A stretch of 64,000 bases of DNA from Flavipsychrobacter sp. (GCA_016786565.1 JAEUVY010000072.1:28284-92283), one strand, 5' to 3'. Positions 37,001-46,596 are shown, numbered from the stretch's first letter. Numbers and translations are program-made. The notes: generated by a model not told the origin, from the sequence alone.

Positions 37001-38137
37001 ATGAGGGACATGCCTGTTACAGTGCGCCGTTCAATTGAGCTTCTTGGTTTGTGCGCATTGGGTGTCGTGGTCAAAGTGGGGCAGAGTGTCATTATGCCTC
37101 TGCTGATGGCCGTATTCCTGTCGCTGCTACTTTTGCCGGTACTCCGTTGGTTGCGCGCGCGTCGGGTACCAGAGGTCATCGCCATTGCTTTGTGCATTGT
37201 TCTGGTGCTTCTTATTGCCGTTGGTATCACCGCATTCCTGCTATACCAGATCGGGGGCTTTCTCAGCGATCTCGATGCCATTCAAGCCAACCTCACTGCA
37301 CATTGGAACAGTCTCAGCGAGTGGATAAGCGCGAAGACACACTTCACTATGAAGCAACAGATGGCATTGATAAAGCAGCAGGGCGCGGGGCTCACTGAAA
37401 ATATTTCCGGCTACTTCCGCGATGCTTTCAGCTCGGTCAGTAACATTTTCATTTTTCTTGGCCTGCTCCCCATTTACATCTTCCTCATACTCTATTACCG
37501 CAATCTGCTCATACATTTCATCTACATGTGGTTTGATGAAACACAGCACCAGCGCGTAAAGGAAGTGGTGCGCGAGACCGAGGTTATTGTAAAGTACTAC
37601 TTGCTGGGCCTGCTCATTCAGATCACCTACCTCACGGTGTTGTTGGGCGGTATACTGTTGTTGTTTGGCATCCAGCACGCTATCCTCATCGGTGTTACAT
37701 TCGCTATTCTTAATCTCATACCATACGTAGGTGCGCTTGTTGGTAACCTCATCGGAGTTCTGCTCACACTCACCACGTCGCAGGAGTTGTGGCAGATATG
37801 GGCTGTGCTTGGCACTATCGCTTTTGTTCAATTTCTTGATAACAACATCCTTATGCCCCGCATCGTAGGCTCTAAGGTACGTATCAATGCGCTGGTAAGT
37901 ATAGTGGGCATAGTGCTGGGGGGCGCACTTGCCGACATCTCGGGTATGATCCTGTCCATACCGGTAATGGCAGTATTAAAGATCATCTTCGATAAGTCAC
38001 GACACATGCGTCAGTGGGGGCTCTTGCTGGGCGATGCACGTCCTGAACCGGCATTGGGTGAACACATAACCCAGGTGAGACAAGAGCTCGAGCGCCGTCA
38101 CGATGAGGAGGTAGACAAGCAACTTCGGGATGTATAA
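37001..38137 (+). CDS. AI-2E family (YdiK/TqsA-type) membrane transporter
   Basis: The 378-residue protein has about eight membrane helices and a long amphipathic stretch (about 80-150) typical of the AI-2E/PF01594 family. Conserved segments are VGQSVIMPLLMAVFLSLLL, LNLIPYVGALVGNLIGVLL and FLDNNILMPRIVGSKV. Members include the autoinducer-2 exporter TqsA and Na+/H+ antiporters. Nothing here supports a quorum-sensing role in particular. The C-terminus is charged and cytoplasmic. The gene ends 33 bases before the DUF1348 gene. Confidence 0.86.
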   Translation: MRDMPVTVRRSIELLGLCALGVVVKVGQSVIMPLLMAVFLSLLLLPVLRWLRARRVPEVIAIALCIVLVLLIAVGITAFLLYQIGGFLSDLDAIQANLTAHWNSLSEWISAKTHFTMKQQMALIKQQGAGLTENISGYFRDAFSSVSNIFIFLGLLPIYIFLILYYRNLLIHFIYMWFDETQHQRVKEVVRETEVIVKYYLLGLLIQITYLTVLLGGILLLFGIQHAILIGVTFAILNLIPYVGALVGNLIGVLLTLTTSQELWQIWAVLGTIAFVQFLDNNILMPRIVGSKVRINALVSIVGIVLGGALADISGMILSIPVMAVLKIIFDKSRHMRQWGLLLGDARPEPALGEHITQVRQELERRHDEEVDKQLRDV

Positions 38138-38170
38138 GACCGTCTGAATTTATTTATAAAACAACCGATT

Positions 38171-38584
38171 ATGGAACCTAGACATCCGTTGCCTCCTTTT
38201 ACCGAGGAGACTGCAAAACAGAAGATACAGATGGCTGAAGACGCCTGGAATAGCAAAGATCCTGAACGTGTATCAAAGGCATACACGCCAGATAGTGAGT
38301 GGCGTAATCGCAACGTTTTTCTTCGTGGTCGCGACGAGATCGTCGCCTTCCTGAAGGATAAGTGGGCGAAGGAACAGGACTATAAACTGAAGAAGGAATA
38401 CTGGGCACACACCGGCAATCGTATCGCAGTGCGCTTTGAGTATGAATACCACGACGAGGCCGGACAGTGGTACCGTGCCTATGGAAACGAGAACTGGGAG
38501 TTTGATGAGAACGGATACATGGCAAAACGTTTTGCCAGTATCAACGACCTCGCCATTGACGAGAAAGACCGCAAGTTCCGGTAG
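38171..38584 (+). CDS. DUF1348 / nuclear transport factor 2-like protein
   Basis: This 137-residue protein of the SnoaL/NTF2-like superfamily closely matches DUF1348, with [40 protein letters not shown] and [20 protein letters not shown]. The fold forms a cone-shaped pocket, and no substrate is known for the family. It is convergent with the copper monooxygenase gene; the two stops are 17 bases apart with no clear hairpin between them. Confidence 0.88.
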   Translation: MEPRHPLPPFTEETAKQKIQMAEDAWNSKDPERVSKAYTPDSEWRNRNVFLRGRDEIVAFLKDKWAKEQDYKLKKEYWAHTGNRIAVRFEYEYHDEAGQWYRAYGNENWEFDENGYMAKRFASINDLAIDEKDRKFR

Positions 38585-38601
38585 TCGGTTTCATCCCGCT
38601 G

Positions 38602-40035
38602 CTACTTCTCCTCGTTCGAAAAGTTGGGGTGGTCTGACGAGAGTACAATTTCTTCATCGCCTTTCCGGTAGCGCACACTCATCACTATCAGGCTCATCAT
38701 CTCTTCGGTACTCAAAGACCCACCCCTGATGATCTTTGGCGGATCGAACCTGTTATCAGGATTGGACCTTGTGTTGTCGAAAGTGGCAACAACCTTCAGC
38801 GTAGCCCCGGCTGGTATGTGGATGGGGTGTATTGGTTTATAAAATTCCTGCCATCTGAAATTCCAGTTTTTCACCCACACCAGCGGTATCGTATCGCCGT
38901 TCTGTTGCACTGCAAACGCCTTCATTTCCTTGCCCAGATAGTGCATGTGTGGGTTCAGTGCTATATACGATTGGTCTTCCGTTATTTCTGTTGTTATCTC
39001 GAAGGTCTGTACAGAATCCGGCAGTAATACCAATTGTGGCTCAGGTTCAGCAATGCCGCCACCGGTACCAATGTTGTAGCTTTCTATCACCCGCTCTACC
39101 TGATCGGATGTAAAGAAGAGGTTTACCGACGATTGGTCGGTTAGCGGCACCGGGGTGGGACCATAGTGAATCTGCATAATAACTATACCCTTCATCGGCA
39201 TCTTGAACCCGAATCCCTTGGGCCATGTTCTTGCTGACGCACCCGGTACCCATCCATCGTAATACAGCGGCGGAACCTTTGGAAAAAAATCAGGATACTC
39301 GAACTCATATCCGGCTGTCGCGTTGGTGTCGAACGTAAGAAACATATCGCTCAGCGAAGGAGTGTATTCCCGCAGCAGCAAGGGTGCCGGCGGCGTTGTC
39401 TTTTCAGGAAAATCATAGATGCGGTCATATTCCGAAGGAGCCGGGAATACCCACGTATTGGCATGATGCACCGCTACCGGATTGCCCGGCACAAATTCAA
39501 ACGCAAGTACGTTTGTGTCTGTAGGCAGTGTATAGGGCATCACAAAGTAGGCAAACGTATCATTGTTCGTTCCGGGAACCCTGAACACCTCTGATGCAGT
39601 GAGCACGAGGTCCGGTTTGCCCAGGTTGGATGGTTTGTCGTACACAGTGATCTGTGTGCCGTCTTTCTCATTTCCTTCCCGCAAACCGTTTTCTACCCAA
39701 TCCGTCAGTGTTTGTATCTCGCCGGCACTCATCACACGTTGGTCAACGAATTTCCGGTAAGACGTATCTGCCTGCCAAGGAGGCATATAACCCGTATGCA
39801 CCACCTGTTTTATCATGGATGCATGTTTCACTACGTCCCTGTAGCTGATAAGCGAAAATGGAGCGCTTTGCCCCGGTCGGTGACAGCTGGTGCAGTGGCG
39901 CAGTATCATTGGTTGAATGTCTTTGTAAAACGAAACATCCTTGCCCCATACCTGCGAGGTAAGGAGTGTGCATATCGCAAGCATCATCCGCATAAGCCGA
40001 CCTCCGAACCTGTGTGTTGTAGCTGCTGTTATCAT
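38602..40035 (-). CDS. Cytochrome c / PHM-type copper monooxygenase-like protein
   Basis: This exported protein of about 477 residues starts with a haem c-binding CTSCH motif (IQPMILRHCTSCHRPGQ). It is followed by a fold like copper type II ascorbate-dependent monooxygenases (peptidylglycine hydroxylase, PHM). All PHM copper ligand positions appear present: the His-His of AVHHANTW, the His of IMQIHYG, the His-x-His of NPHMHYLG, and a Met in the EEMMSLIVM segment. The start is uncertain: ATG 40035 comes 2 bases after the redoxin stop, while ATG 40065 would overlap that gene by 28 bases. The substrate is unknown. In other bacteria this module is fused to a redoxin like the one encoded just upstream. 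Confidence 0.82.
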   Translation of the reverse strand: MITAATTHRFGGRLMRMMLAICTLLTSQVWGKDVSFYKDIQPMILRHCTSCHRPGQSAPFSLISYRDVVKHASMIKQVVHTGYMPPWQADTSYRKFVDQRVMSAGEIQTLTDWVENGLREGNEKDGTQITVYDKPSNLGKPDLVLTASEVFRVPGTNNDTFAYFVMPYTLPTDTNVLAFEFVPGNPVAVHHANTWVFPAPSEYDRIYDFPEKTTPPAPLLLREYTPSLSDMFLTFDTNATAGYEFEYPDFFPKVPPLYYDGWVPGASARTWPKGFGFKMPMKGIVIMQIHYGPTPVPLTDQSSVNLFFTSDQVERVIESYNIGTGGGIAEPEPQLVLLPDSVQTFEITTEITEDQSYIALNPHMHYLGKEMKAFAVQQNGDTIPLVWVKNWNFRWQEFYKPIHPIHIPAGATLKVVATFDNTRSNPDNRFDPPKIIRGGSLSTEEMMSLIVMSVRYRKGDEEIVLSSDHPNFSNEEK

Positions 40036-40037
40036 CG

Positions 40038-40607
40038 TCAACTGTGTCGTCGTTCCACAAGACATCCAATCGGTGAGGTCCGCGATGTTGAGGGTAATTT
40101 GTTATTTACTATTGAGTCAAGTGCTTCCTGCAGATAGGCTCTGGTTATCCTTGCATTTTTCTTCCCTGGCGCACTGTATGAATTGTCTATCGCGCCCGAG
40201 TAAAGTAGGGTGTCATTGCGCAGTACAAACACCTCTGGGGTAATTATCCCATTTAGCTTTTCAGTTACGCTGTAGCTGCTGTCAATTTCTACAGGGAACT
40301 GCAGTTCGTACTTACGCACAAATGCGGATACCTCTTCAGGGGTGTACAGTTTGCCCGGCACTATGCCACGGAATGTGCAACTATTGCCATATCGGCCGAA
40401 TATCTCATTGAGCGTGCCTGTTATTTGCTGCGATATCGGGCATTCCGGTGACAGCAGTATCAGTACTGACACTTGTGCATGGCGTTGGTCCGGCTCAGCG
40501 TCGCTTGCCATTATTGTTGCTTCCTCAACAGGTAGCCTGCTGCACTCCATACTTTCTGACGGCCCGAAGCTACAGGCAGCTATCACTGGTATCCACAACA
40601 ACTTCAT
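40038..40607 (-). CDS. Redoxin (thioredoxin-fold) lipoprotein
   Basis: The 189-residue product is a thioredoxin-fold protein of the AhpC/TSA-redoxin type with the motif LSPECPISQ, holding a single Cys in the Cys-Pro-x-x-Gln form. The later PEVFVLRNDTLLYSGAIDNSY and the terminal TSPIGCLVE region are typical of redoxins coupled to cytochrome c/copper monooxygenase modules. The N-terminus ends in a lipobox (VIAAC), so it should be anchored in the membrane. It begins 9 bases after the MORN gene's stop and is followed 2 bases later by the copper monooxygenase gene. This is a tight operon. Confidence 0.8.
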   Translation of the reverse strand: MKLLWIPVIAACSFGPSESMECSRLPVEEATIMASDAEPDQRHAQVSVLILLSPECPISQQITGTLNEIFGRYGNSCTFRGIVPGKLYTPEEVSAFVRKYELQFPVEIDSSYSVTEKLNGIITPEVFVLRNDTLLYSGAIDNSYSAPGKKNARITRAYLQEALDSIVNNKLPSTSRTSPIGCLVERRHS

Positions 40608-40616
40608 GTCCCTTTA

Positions 40617-42380
40617 TTATTTTTTCGGGTTCTTCTTTCCTTTGAATTTATTGCCATCCCAATAGCCTTTCTTCACCAGTTTACCACTGGCCGAGAAACA
40701 TTTTCCATAGCCGTCAAACATATCGTTTTTGAAGGTGCCCACATACTTGGTCACATTGTTCATACCAGCCGGTTGTTTGCCTTCGGGCCAGGTATAGGTG
40801 CCTTCGCCTTCCATGTGTCCATACTTCCAGTCGCCTTCATAGGTCTCTCCCGAACTCCACGTGATCTTGCCCTTGCCGTGTCTCAGATTGTCCTGCCACT
40901 CACCTTCATACTTGCCATATTCATCCGTCATGATGCCACTACCCGCCTTGCGGCCACTCTTCCACATGCCGTCATAGGTAGTGGTGCCGCGGGTGTACCT
41001 GCCCTTTCCTTCTTCCTTGTCATTCAGCCATTCCCCTTCATACGTATCACCGCCCACTCCTTTAAATGTGCCGCTACCCGATCTCTTATCGTTCACCCAC
41101 ATCCCGTCATACGTCCCCAACTCATCGGTGTAGGTGCCCTTTCCGTTTTTCATTCCTCCGGTCATTGCGCCGGTGAAGTTGTATTTCCATTTATCGTTCA
41201 CCCAGGTGCCTTCCTTCACCAAGCTGCCGTCAGCGGCAAATTCCTTGCCCTGTCCGTTTTTCTTTCCCGCTTTCCACTGGCCGGTATATTTTCCGCTGGT
41301 GCTCGTTTCTGTGCCGTTTCCTTCGCGCTCATCATTCATCCATGCGCCTGTATAGGTCTTCCCCGCCGCTGTCTTGAAGGTCCCTTCCCCGTTCCTTTTG
41401 TCGTTACTGTAGGTGCCGGTATAGGTGTCTCCGTTGGTCCATGTATAGGTGCCTGTTCCCTCTTTCACTCCCATATTCCAGTTCCCCGAGTAGGCATTTC
41501 CATATTTGTCTTTGTAGGTGCCATAGCCATGGCGTTTGCCATCTACAAGGCCGCCTTCATAGAAGTAACTGTAGTAGCCATACTCCCAGAAACCTTCGTT
41601 GATGATGGTGCCACTCTTGTTGTATCGCTTGCCTTTTCCGTGCATCTTATCGTCCTTCCATTCACCTTCATAGGTGTTGCCGTCCAGGTCTTTCTCTACA
41701 CCATATCCGTTGCGTTTTCCGTCTTTGTATTCCCCGGTGTAGCCGCATTCATACACATCGTTCTTCCAGTACCCGTCATTCACCAGTTTCCCCGATGCGT
41801 CATAGAATTTACCTGCACCGCTTCGTTTGTTGTAGTACCAGTTTCCCGAATACTTGGAACCGTCAGCATACGTCATTACACCAAATCCGCTCTTGCTCCA
41901 GCCATCTACCTCACCCACATATTTGTCACCATTAGTGCTGGCTATCGTTCCCTTTTTGTAGGGCAGATCGTTCTTATAGTCGCCTGTGAAGACGTCTCCG
42001 TTGGTATGGGCGAGACTGCCGTTTTTCACCGGGTTCTCAACCACCTTTTCTCTATCGCTGCCGCTATTGTAGTAAGACGATTTGTATCCCGATGAGCGGC
42101 TCCCTCTGTCCTCATAGCTGTTCTTCGACTTATACGGAGTGTACGAGTCTTTAGAATAGTAATAGTCAGATTTATTATAGGACGGAGTATATGGCTTGTA
42201 TGGTGCCACCGGCTTCACGTATGCAGGTGGTTTGTAGGGTGGGTAATAGACCGGCTTCACGGGCGGCACATAACTCTGGTACATGCCCGAATAATATGAT
42301 TTCTGGTACTGCGCGTAACCTCCCATTGGCAAACTCACGATACCCGCTGCAAACAGAACCTTTGCTATTTTGTTTTTCAT
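40617..42380 (-). CDS. Secreted MORN-repeat protein
   Basis: This 587-residue exported protein has a signal peptide ending in YAQ and a low-complexity Tyr/Pro/Lys/Ser segment (about 25-110). About 18 MORN repeats of 23 residues follow to the C-terminus, with the pattern YEGEWKDDKMHGKGK. A few repeat units carry inserts such as GTIINEGFWEYGY. MORN repeats form extended beta-hairpin rods that bind lipid or protein partners. The job of secreted bacterial MORN proteins is not known. It sits in an operon with a barrel-like protein upstream (43-base gap) and redoxin and copper monooxygenase genes downstream. The long open frame on the other strand is an artefact of the repeats. Confidence 0.88.
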   Translation of the reverse strand: MKNKIAKVLFAAGIVSLPMGGYAQYQKSYYSGMYQSYVPPVKPVYYPPYKPPAYVKPVAPYKPYTPSYNKSDYYYSKDSYTPYKSKNSYEDRGSRSSGYKSSYYNSGSDREKVVENPVKNGSLAHTNGDVFTGDYKNDLPYKKGTIASTNGDKYVGEVDGWSKSGFGVMTYADGSKYSGNWYYNKRSGAGKFYDASGKLVNDGYWKNDVYECGYTGEYKDGKRNGYGVEKDLDGNTYEGEWKDDKMHGKGKRYNKSGTIINEGFWEYGYYSYFYEGGLVDGKRHGYGTYKDKYGNAYSGNWNMGVKEGTGTYTWTNGDTYTGTYSNDKRNGEGTFKTAAGKTYTGAWMNDEREGNGTETSTSGKYTGQWKAGKKNGQGKEFAADGSLVKEGTWVNDKWKYNFTGAMTGGMKNGKGTYTDELGTYDGMWVNDKRSGSGTFKGVGGDTYEGEWLNDKEEGKGRYTRGTTTYDGMWKSGRKAGSGIMTDEYGKYEGEWQDNLRHGKGKITWSSGETYEGDWKYGHMEGEGTYTWPEGKQPAGMNNVTKYVGTFKNDMFDGYGKCFSASGKLVKKGYWDGNKFKGKKNPKK

Positions 42381-42423
42381 TTTTTCAGATTGATGTTTGA
42401 ATGGTCAAGTAGATAGAGTTGCG

Positions 42424-43173
42424 TTAAAATACCTTTCCTATAGAGATCTGATACCATGACGTATTCACCGTTCGCGGAAATACGTAGGCCGCGTTGTACT
42501 GCTGCTCATAGTTATAGTAAGAGAGCCCGAAGTACCCTTTCTTTCCCCGAAGGTATTTGAGCTCTATAGCCTGCACTCCGCCGAATGAGTATTCCGCCAT
42601 CAGGTGACTGTAACGAAAGCGCGCTTTGTGGTAGCTGCGTGTGTCTGGGAAGAATAAGGTCTTGGAGTAGGCATAGTAGGTGTAGCCGATGTCTACTTTG
42701 TTGGTGATGCGGATCGCGCTTGCTATACCAAACTGATAATTGAGATAGAATTTCATTCCCGTTGATAAGGTATCTATCGGAAGTAGCTCTGTCGATCTGC
42801 GTGCGGCGCTACCCATCGCCATCCCGAAATCAAAGGTGTTTTGCAGACCAATTTTTACTCTCTTGTTTCTTTTGTATTTCTTGGCAAGAAAATAGTTGCT
42901 CAGCACACTCTCCTGCAAATGAAACATCCCATAGCCCCCGCTTGCCGATGAAGAGGGCGTTGCCATCCCGGTTTGGGTCAGGTCTTTACTGATATATCCG
43001 CCCGACACATTCCAGTCAAACAGCCCCATATAGCCGGTTCCCGTACCATATCGGGTCTTCTGGGTTTTTACAATTTTTAGTGAGGGTTCCGGTACTGTCG
43101 GTTTCTGTAAAGATTGGGCACTGGATGTAATTGTTGCGGCCATCAAAAGGGCCGTAAAAGTGTTTCTGAGCAT
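42424..43173 (-). CDS. Predicted outer-membrane barrel-like protein, function unknown
   Basis: The 249-residue product has a signal peptide (ending SSAQ), then alternating Gly/Tyr-rich strands and a terminal aromatic-rich strand (WYQISIGKVF). This is consistent with a small outer-membrane beta barrel. No family is recognised. It is the first gene of the operon with the MORN protein, redoxin and copper monooxygenase. Its start (ATG 43173) has no strong -7 box immediately upstream. Confidence 0.6.
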   Translation of the reverse strand: MLRNTFTALLMAATITSSAQSLQKPTVPEPSLKIVKTQKTRYGTGTGYMGLFDWNVSGGYISKDLTQTGMATPSSSASGGYGMFHLQESVLSNYFLAKKYKRNKRVKIGLQNTFDFGMAMGSAARRSTELLPIDTLSTGMKFYLNYQFGIASAIRITNKVDIGYTYYAYSKTLFFPDTRSYHKARFRYSHLMAEYSFGGVQAIELKYLRGKKGYFGLSYYNYEQQYNAAYVFPRTVNTSWYQISIGKVF

Positions 43174-43367
43174 GTTGTTTCTTTAGTAGTGACCGGTATC
43201 GAATGAGGACGATGCAAAGCCGGAACGCCGAAAAATACCTGCTCTTGTTAGACTATGCAATAACACTTTCGTGTAGTTTTTTTGGGACTTGTACCCTTAG
43301 TTCAGACGGTCGCTACTACTTTGAGTAATGTTGCATGTGTATGTTGCTGATAGGCAAACAAACAGCA

Positions 43368-44345
43368 TCAATTCTTCCCGTGTTTGGCATCAGCCCACAC
43401 ATTTTCAGTGTTCCACTCAAGTTGTTGTGCAAATGGTTCTTTGCGTTCGGGACAGTCTTGCATGCTGCATAGTCGGCACTGGTAGTGCATGCAGCTATCA
43501 ATGTGAATGAACAATTCTACTCTGTTGCTGAAGTGCGATTGTATGAGCGTTTCCAGCGCATGTATCTCTCGGTCCGCATCCGCCACTTTCTGATACCATG
43601 GAAGTGTAAGGTGGGCATCTATGTGCAGCAGCTCACCATAATGGATCACACGCAGGTTATGCAGGTCCACCCATTGCGCCTTGCGGTTTTTCTGCAGCAG
43701 GTCTATCACTTTAGCAAGTGTGCCCATGTCCATCTCATCCATCATGCCCGATAGCGATTTCCTCAGTACCCTGTATCCGGTCACAATGGTCACTATGGCG
43801 AATACAAGGGCCACCGCGCTATCCAGCCACGGGTATTTACCGTTTGTCACCAGCAGCAGACCCACTCCGGCTACTACCGCAATGGTAGAGTAGGCATCCG
43901 ACAACAAATGGCTGCCTGCAGATTCCAGCACCATGCTATGCAGCTTTTTGCCCTGCTTTACCGCATATTTTCCCGCAGCGAAGTTCAGCGAGCCGGCCGC
44001 AGCCACAATGATCAATCCTATATCAAGGTGCTGAATGGTGTGTGGCAGCAGCAATTGATGGACTGCTTCAAAAATGATCAGCAATCCGGCAACAATGATC
44101 AGTGTCCCTTCAACCGCAGATGAGATGAATTCTACTTTTCCGTGCCCATAAGGGTGATTAGTATCGCGTGGCCGCGCCGACATAACCACGCTGAACAAGC
44201 CCAAAAAACCTGCCACAACGTTCACTATGCCTTCCAGCGCATCAGTTAGCACCGTCACCGACCCCGTGAGCCACCAGGCCAGCATCTTGCCGCCAAACAG
44301 CACCACCGACAATAAAGCAATGTATCGTTGTATCCTTACAGGCAT
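43368..44345 (-). CDS. Cation diffusion facilitator (CDF) metal transporter
   Basis: This 325-residue CDF antiporter should export divalent metal ions (zinc, iron or others) using protons. It has six helices. The metal site in helix 2 reads TDALEGIVN and in helix 5 HLLSDAYS, and a cytoplasmic domain follows (LRVIHYGELLHIDAHLTL). After the usual end there is a cysteine-rich tail (CMHYQCRLCSMQDC, about 290-304) that could bind zinc or copper. This tail is unusual. The ion cannot be determined from sequence. No metal regulator adjoins it. Confidence 0.9.
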   Translation of the reverse strand: MPVRIQRYIALLSVVLFGGKMLAWWLTGSVTVLTDALEGIVNVVAGFLGLFSVVMSARPRDTNHPYGHGKVEFISSAVEGTLIIVAGLLIIFEAVHQLLLPHTIQHLDIGLIIVAAAGSLNFAAGKYAVKQGKKLHSMVLESAGSHLLSDAYSTIAVVAGVGLLLVTNGKYPWLDSAVALVFAIVTIVTGYRVLRKSLSGMMDEMDMGTLAKVIDLLQKNRKAQWVDLHNLRVIHYGELLHIDAHLTLPWYQKVADADREIHALETLIQSHFSNRVELFIHIDSCMHYQCRLCSMQDCPERKEPFAQQLEWNTENVWADAKHGKN

Positions 44346-44353
44346 TCTGTAAA

Positions 44354-44403
44354 ACTAAAGATCGTCGGGTGGAATATCAAGAGATGATCCACGCCCGACG
44401 ATC
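44354..44403 (-). terminator. Probable terminator after dsbD
   Basis: Arms GATCGTCGGG (44360-44369) and CCCGACGATC (44394-44403) form a 10-bp stem with a 24-base loop. On the minus strand a T-rich stretch (CTTTAGTTTT) follows. It lies in the gap between dsbD and the CDF gene. Confidence 0.55.
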
Positions 44404-44425
44404 AGTTTATTATGTCATTATCCCT

Positions 44426-46534
44426 TTACGGGTGTGTTTCTTTGTATTTGGCTATTACTCCGTCCAGATGTTTGATGAACTTCGCTACATCAGGGTCGTA
44501 GCTATATCCTTTTTCTGCTAGCTTGTTGCCATTCTCATCAACAAAGAAATAGAACGGCTGCGAGTTGGCTCCGAATTTTGATGCCTGCAGATCTGAGTTT
44601 TTGTTACCCACCGTAATGATTTGCGAGTTCAGATCCTTGGAGAAATATTGCTCGCTTTCCGGCAGGTCCACCCTGTTGAAGTCGCAGTAGAGTGACGCTA
44701 CAATAAAGTCTTCCTTCAGGCGTCTTGCTACTTCCGGATCCGACCATACCTGTCCTTCCATCTTACGGCAGTTAACGCAGTTGATACCTGTAAAGTCGAG
44801 CATTATCGGCTTTTTCAATTTCTTCGAAGCAGCAAGTGCTTCTTCGTATTCGAAGTAGGTGATGAGACCCAGATTTTTTACAACCGGTGGCTCGTATATC
44901 TTCATCTCCTCAACGTATTTAACAGGGTGCACTTCGCTGTTGTTTGCACTGTGCGCAGGCGCAGCATTACCACCGCCACCGCCAAATGAATCAAATGTTC
45001 CGACAGGCGGCAGGAAGGCGCTCATGCCATTCAGCGGTGCGCCCCACATACCGGGCAACAGATAAGTTGCAAACGTAAATGAGATGATAGCAAGGAACAG
45101 CTTGAATATAGATACATACTCTTGTCCGTACAAGTTCTTTGCAGGCGCATCATCGTGCGACAGTTTCAGTTTGCCCAGCAGGTAGAAGCCCAGCAGCAGT
45201 GATATCACTATCCAGCAGGCAATGAAGATCTCCCTGTCCAGCAGGCGCCATCCCTGTGCCAGATCGGCGTTAGACAGGAATTTTAATGCCAGCATCAGCT
45301 CCAGGAAACCCAGCACCACTTTCACCTGGTTCAGCCATCCACCTGAAGATGCCATCTTATTCAGCATGCCCGGGAAAATCGCGAACAAGGCAAATGGAAG
45401 CGCCAGACCAATAGAGAACCCGAACATACCCACAGCAGGGCCCGCAATGCCGCCCTTGCCTGCCAGTACCAGCAACGGACCCACAATAGGCCCCGTACAG
45501 GAGAAGGATACAATGGCCAGCGTCAGCGCCATAAAGAATATGCCACCAAAGCTGCCTACACCAGCTTTCGAGTCGGTTTTGTTGGTCCACGAAGAGGGCA
45601 GCGTTATTTCAAACGCACCCAGGAACGAGATACCGAACAGAACAAATATGAAGAAGAAGAACAGGTTAGCTATCCAGTTGGTCGAAAGAGTATTCAGCGC
45701 GTTTGATCCGAAAATGGCAGAAATGGCCACGCCCAGCACCGTAAAGATGATGATGATAGACGCCGAATAGTACAGCGCGTTCCTGATACCTTCCTTACGT
45801 GTTTTGCTGCGCTTGGTAAAGAAGCTTACCGTTATCGGTATCATGGAATACACGCATGGTGTTATCACTGCCGCAAGGCCGCCGCCTACTGCTGCAAGGA
45901 ACAGCCACAGCAGCGACTTACTGCCACCTTCCTCGGCAGGCGCGGTGTCAGTTGCAGGTGCTTTAGCGGCGGTGTCGGTTGGTGTATTGTTGTTGTTTGC
46001 TGCGGCAGTAGTAGTAGAATCAACTTTTGCCGAATCCGCAACCGCAGAATCAGGTACACCTCCGCCGGCATCAGTTACTGTAATGGTAAAAGGTACGTTC
46101 TTTGGTGGCAGGCACATTTTATCGTCACACACCTGATAGGTATAAATGCCCTTGATGGTGGTGTTGCGTGCTATTGTCAGTTTTTGTGTGTAGTCTACAT
46201 TGTCGTGGAAGTAGGTTACAATACCATCCACCCCATCCATGGGGCCGGTGATGTTGTGACCTTTCTCTTTCACCTTCCCCGATACCGTGAAATCCGCAGT
46301 CTTTCTGAATTTGAATTCAGGCGGTATCTGCAATCCATCACCTCCCGGCGTCAGCGACCATATGTGCCATCCCTTCGCCAGCTTCAGGTGAAAGGTCACC
46401 TCATATTCATTGTCCTTTATCTTTTTCGTTTCTATCTGCCAGCTGGTAGGGTCCTTGGTTATTTGCGCTATCGCGCTGCCGGCGCCCCAAAGGCACATTA
46501 CGGCTATTATCAGTATTTTGGTCAGCTTTGTCAT
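44426..46534 (-). CDS. dsbD: Thiol:disulfide interchange protein DsbD
   Basis: DsbD carries reducing power from cytoplasmic thioredoxin to the periplasm. The 702-residue product contains a signal peptide, an N-terminal DsbD-alpha domain with its Cys pair (CDDKMCLPP), a Ser/Ala/Asn-rich linker, eight membrane helices including GLAAVITPCVYSMIPIT and FSCTGPIVGP (the electron-transfer cysteines), and a C-terminal thioredoxin domain (GINCVNCRKME). The open frame begins at 46594, but ATG 46534 starts the signal peptide. A related single-domain gene lies directly upstream. Confidence 0.94.
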   Translation of the reverse strand: MTKLTKILIIAVMCLWGAGSAIAQITKDPTSWQIETKKIKDNEYEVTFHLKLAKGWHIWSLTPGGDGLQIPPEFKFRKTADFTVSGKVKEKGHNITGPMDGVDGIVTYFHDNVDYTQKLTIARNTTIKGIYTYQVCDDKMCLPPKNVPFTITVTDAGGGVPDSAVADSAKVDSTTTAAANNNNTPTDTAAKAPATDTAPAEEGGSKSLLWLFLAAVGGGLAAVITPCVYSMIPITVSFFTKRSKTRKEGIRNALYYSASIIIIFTVLGVAISAIFGSNALNTLSTNWIANLFFFFIFVLFGISFLGAFEITLPSSWTNKTDSKAGVGSFGGIFFMALTLAIVSFSCTGPIVGPLLVLAGKGGIAGPAVGMFGFSIGLALPFALFAIFPGMLNKMASSGGWLNQVKVVLGFLELMLALKFLSNADLAQGWRLLDREIFIACWIVISLLLGFYLLGKLKLSHDDAPAKNLYGQEYVSIFKLFLAIISFTFATYLLPGMWGAPLNGMSAFLPPVGTFDSFGGGGGNAAPAHSANNSEVHPVKYVEEMKIYEPPVVKNLGLITYFEYEEALAASKKLKKPIMLDFTGINCVNCRKMEGQVWSDPEVARRLKEDFIVASLYCDFNRVDLPESEQYFSKDLNSQIITVGNKNSDLQASKFGANSQPFYFFVDENGNKLAEKGYSYDPDVAKFIKHLDGVIAKYKETHP

Positions 46535-46596
46535 ACTTGGCGTATTCTTTTTCCTTTGTTGCTTCGGGTTTATCTTCAACAGATCTCCCGACACTG

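Noticed and set aside
40773..42095. 440-residue open frame on the plus strand
   Set aside because: It lies antisense to the MORN-repeat gene. The repeated codons leave one opposite frame free of stops. Its protein is a low-complexity repeat of the complement and resembles nothing.
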